DNA from: Sinomonas humi
GTDB taxonomy: Bacteria > Actinomycetota > Actinomycetes > Actinomycetales > Micrococcaceae
Length of the DNA: 64,000 nucleotides
Direction of reading: 5' to 3'
Assembly: GCF_000802235.1 (NCBI RefSeq)
Contig: NZ_JTDL01000120.1
Location: forward strand, 1 to 64,000
In this document: positions 63,119-64,000 of the stretch, piece after piece
Layout: every line of letters begins with the position of its first letter
Position numbering within the stretch: position 1 is the stretch's first letter
Notes under the pieces: model-generated
Databases searched by the model: none
Seen by the model: only the letters and a program-made list of their open reading frames with translations
What the model was told of the DNA's origin: nothing
Position numbers and translations under genes: made by a program

Positions 63119-64000
63119 CTATGGCTTCTCGACCCTGAGCCACGCGAAGGACTGCGGCTCGAGGGTGAGCCCCCCGCTGAGCGGCACCCGTGCCCCGGTG
63201 AAGAGGTCGACGGCGGTGCCTCCGAGCCCGGAAAGCGTCGCCGCTTCGACGTGCTGGGGTGAGTCGCCGAAATTCGCGAGGACGACGACGACGCTCGCCT
63301 CGCCGGGCCGCTGGTCACCGGGCCGCTGGTCACCGGGCCGTTGGTATCCGAGCACGTGGGGGTTGTGCGTCTGGAAGTCGACAAGGCGGTTGCCTGCGAA
63401 CTCCGGCGTCCGCCGGCGCACTTCGAGCATTTTGCGCATTCCCGCATAGACCGCGCCCTCGGGCGTCGACGGATCGTTCCGGTGCTCATAGCGCTCCGCC
63501 GGCAAATGGGGGCGGTGGACCCAGCGGCTGTCCGCCTCGTGTCCGGGCTCCTGACCGTACGAGTAGTCGTTGAGCTGCCCCACTTCATCGCCCAGGTACA
63601 GGAGCGGGATGCCGCCTGTGCTCATCGCGACCGAGTGGACCAGCAGGATGCGGCGGATCGCCTCCGGCGAGCCGTCCTCGAGGCCGCACAGCGACGCCGT
63701 CGTGCCTGAGATCCGGCAGTCGCCTGTACGGGGGTTGTCCTGGAAGGCGACGCCCCGCGCGAAGCTCCCGGGGAAGCGGTTCACGTAGAAGGCGTTGAGG
63801 AAGCGGCGATGGTCGAAGCCGTTGATCCCGAGTTCCGCCGCGTCCTCATCGGCAAAGGTCCAGCCGATGTCGTCGTGGCTGCGCACATAGTTGACCCATG
63901 CAGTCCCTGACGGGAGGTTGTGGCGGCGCTCAAGCGCCTGGGAGAGGAGCCGCGCGTCCCGGGTCGCAAGCGCCTCCCATGTGAGGGCCATTTCGAGGGG
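63119..64000 (-). CDS. Amylosucrase-like glycoside hydrolase 13, 3' part (runs off the window)
   Basis: About 294 C-terminal residues are visible: a GH13 barrel end with NYVRSHDDIGWTF (conserved His-Asp), GIPLLYLGDEVGQLNDYSY and the C-terminal beta domain ending LEPQSFAWLRVEKP. The pattern matches amylosucrase or a trehalose-synthase-like relative that uses sucrose to build alpha-glucan. The frame continues past the right edge without a start, so the ATG at 63991 is internal. Three QRPGD repeats occur near 63305-63349. Confidence 0.82.
   Translation of the reverse strand, partial: PLEMALTWEALATRDARLLSQALERRHNLPSGTAWVNYVRSHDDIGWTFADEDAAELGINGFDHRRFLNAFYVNRFPGSFARGVAFQDNPRTGDCRISGTTASLCGLEDGSPEAIRRILLVHSVAMSTGGIPLLYLGDEVGQLNDYSYGQEPGHEADSRWVHRPHLPAERYEHRNDPSTPEGAVYAGMRKMLEVRRRTPEFAGNRLVDFQTHNPHVLGYQRPGDQRPGDQRPGEASVVVVLANFGDSPQHVEAATLSGLGGTAVDLFTGARVPLSGGLTLEPQSFAWLRVEKP
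63305..63349 (-). repeat. 15-bp in-frame repeat in the amylosucrase-like gene
   Basis: Units at 63305, 63320 and 63335 share GGGCCGCTGGTCACC, the third with changes, and encode QRPGD repeats. Confidence 0.85.

Overview
The window reads as a chromosome segment of a high-G+C Gram-positive actinobacterium. G+C is around 70% by eye, GTG and TTG starts are common, and ATGA/GTGA stop-start overlaps are frequent. A bacterial proteasome activator (Bpa) ending in GQYL, a two-Ser-tRNA complement without encoded CCA, an NsrR-type Rrf2 protein and a HspR HAIR element all fit Actinobacteria. Protein style (LhgO, GlsB, DUF2795, SPW, Orn/Lys/Arg decarboxylase) suggests Micrococcaceae such as Arthrobacter or Sinomonas. 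The genus is inference, not something the sequence proves.

Layout. 0-8.5 kb: a 32-bp tandem repeat array, a PEP-utilising/ATP-grasp protein coupled to an L-2-hydroxyglutarate oxidase, a ClpC/ClpB-type unfoldase with a HAIR operator, and a PoxB-type pyruvate:quinone dehydrogenase. 8.6-11.8 kb: a glycosyltransferase, an acyltransferase, and a divergent HxlR regulator/NmrA-like reductase pair. 11.8-21.4 kb: a secreted phospholipase C-type phosphoesterase, flavohaemoprotein with its probable NsrR regulator, phosphohexomutase, a TPP enzyme and a RecQ-family helicase. 21.5-31.98 kb: two tRNA-Ser genes, an S9 peptidase, an FAD protein, a VOC protein, a DUF559-type protein flanked by related inverted repeats, quinone reductase, Bpa, Vsr endonuclease and small stress-type proteins. 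32.1-38.7 kb: a tight six-gene minus-strand operon (SDR, membrane protein, gluconate-2-dehydrogenase subunit 3-like, GMC oxidoreductase, TPP enzyme, enolase-superfamily enzyme) that looks like a sugar or polyol oxidation unit. 38.9-41.6 kb: topoisomerase IB, small proteins and a degenerate SDR.

41.6-58.7 kb is the most distinctive part. It holds the enzymes for a nucleotide-activated heptose: GmhB-type phosphatase, GmhA-type isomerase and two complete HldE-type kinase/nucleotidyltransferase fusions. Around them are three family-9 glycosyltransferases, two clear GT4 enzymes, one further glycosyltransferase and a GT2 enzyme, an SDR, an aldehyde-dehydrogenase homologue that has lost its catalytic residues, and a pterin-synthase/alcohol-dehydrogenase/GT4 module. 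No HldD epimerase is visible. Heptose enzymes of this kind are textbook LPS genes, so a whole locus in a Gram-positive points to a heptose-containing envelope glycan or metabolite. 58.7-64 kb carries a CBS protein, small proteins, an Orn/Lys/Arg decarboxylase, a GAF-ANTAR regulator, an SPW protein and the 3' part of an amylosucrase-like gene.

The non-coding DNA is also notable. One repeat family (core GTCACnTCCCG..GGTG and its complement) appears as 32-bp tandem arrays at 1-192 and 51489-51680 and as near-perfect palindromes at 3966-4010 and 32028-32070. A second, hairpin-headed module repeats three times in a 1.1-kb gene-free stretch inside the heptose locus. A third palindrome family brackets the DUF559-type gene.
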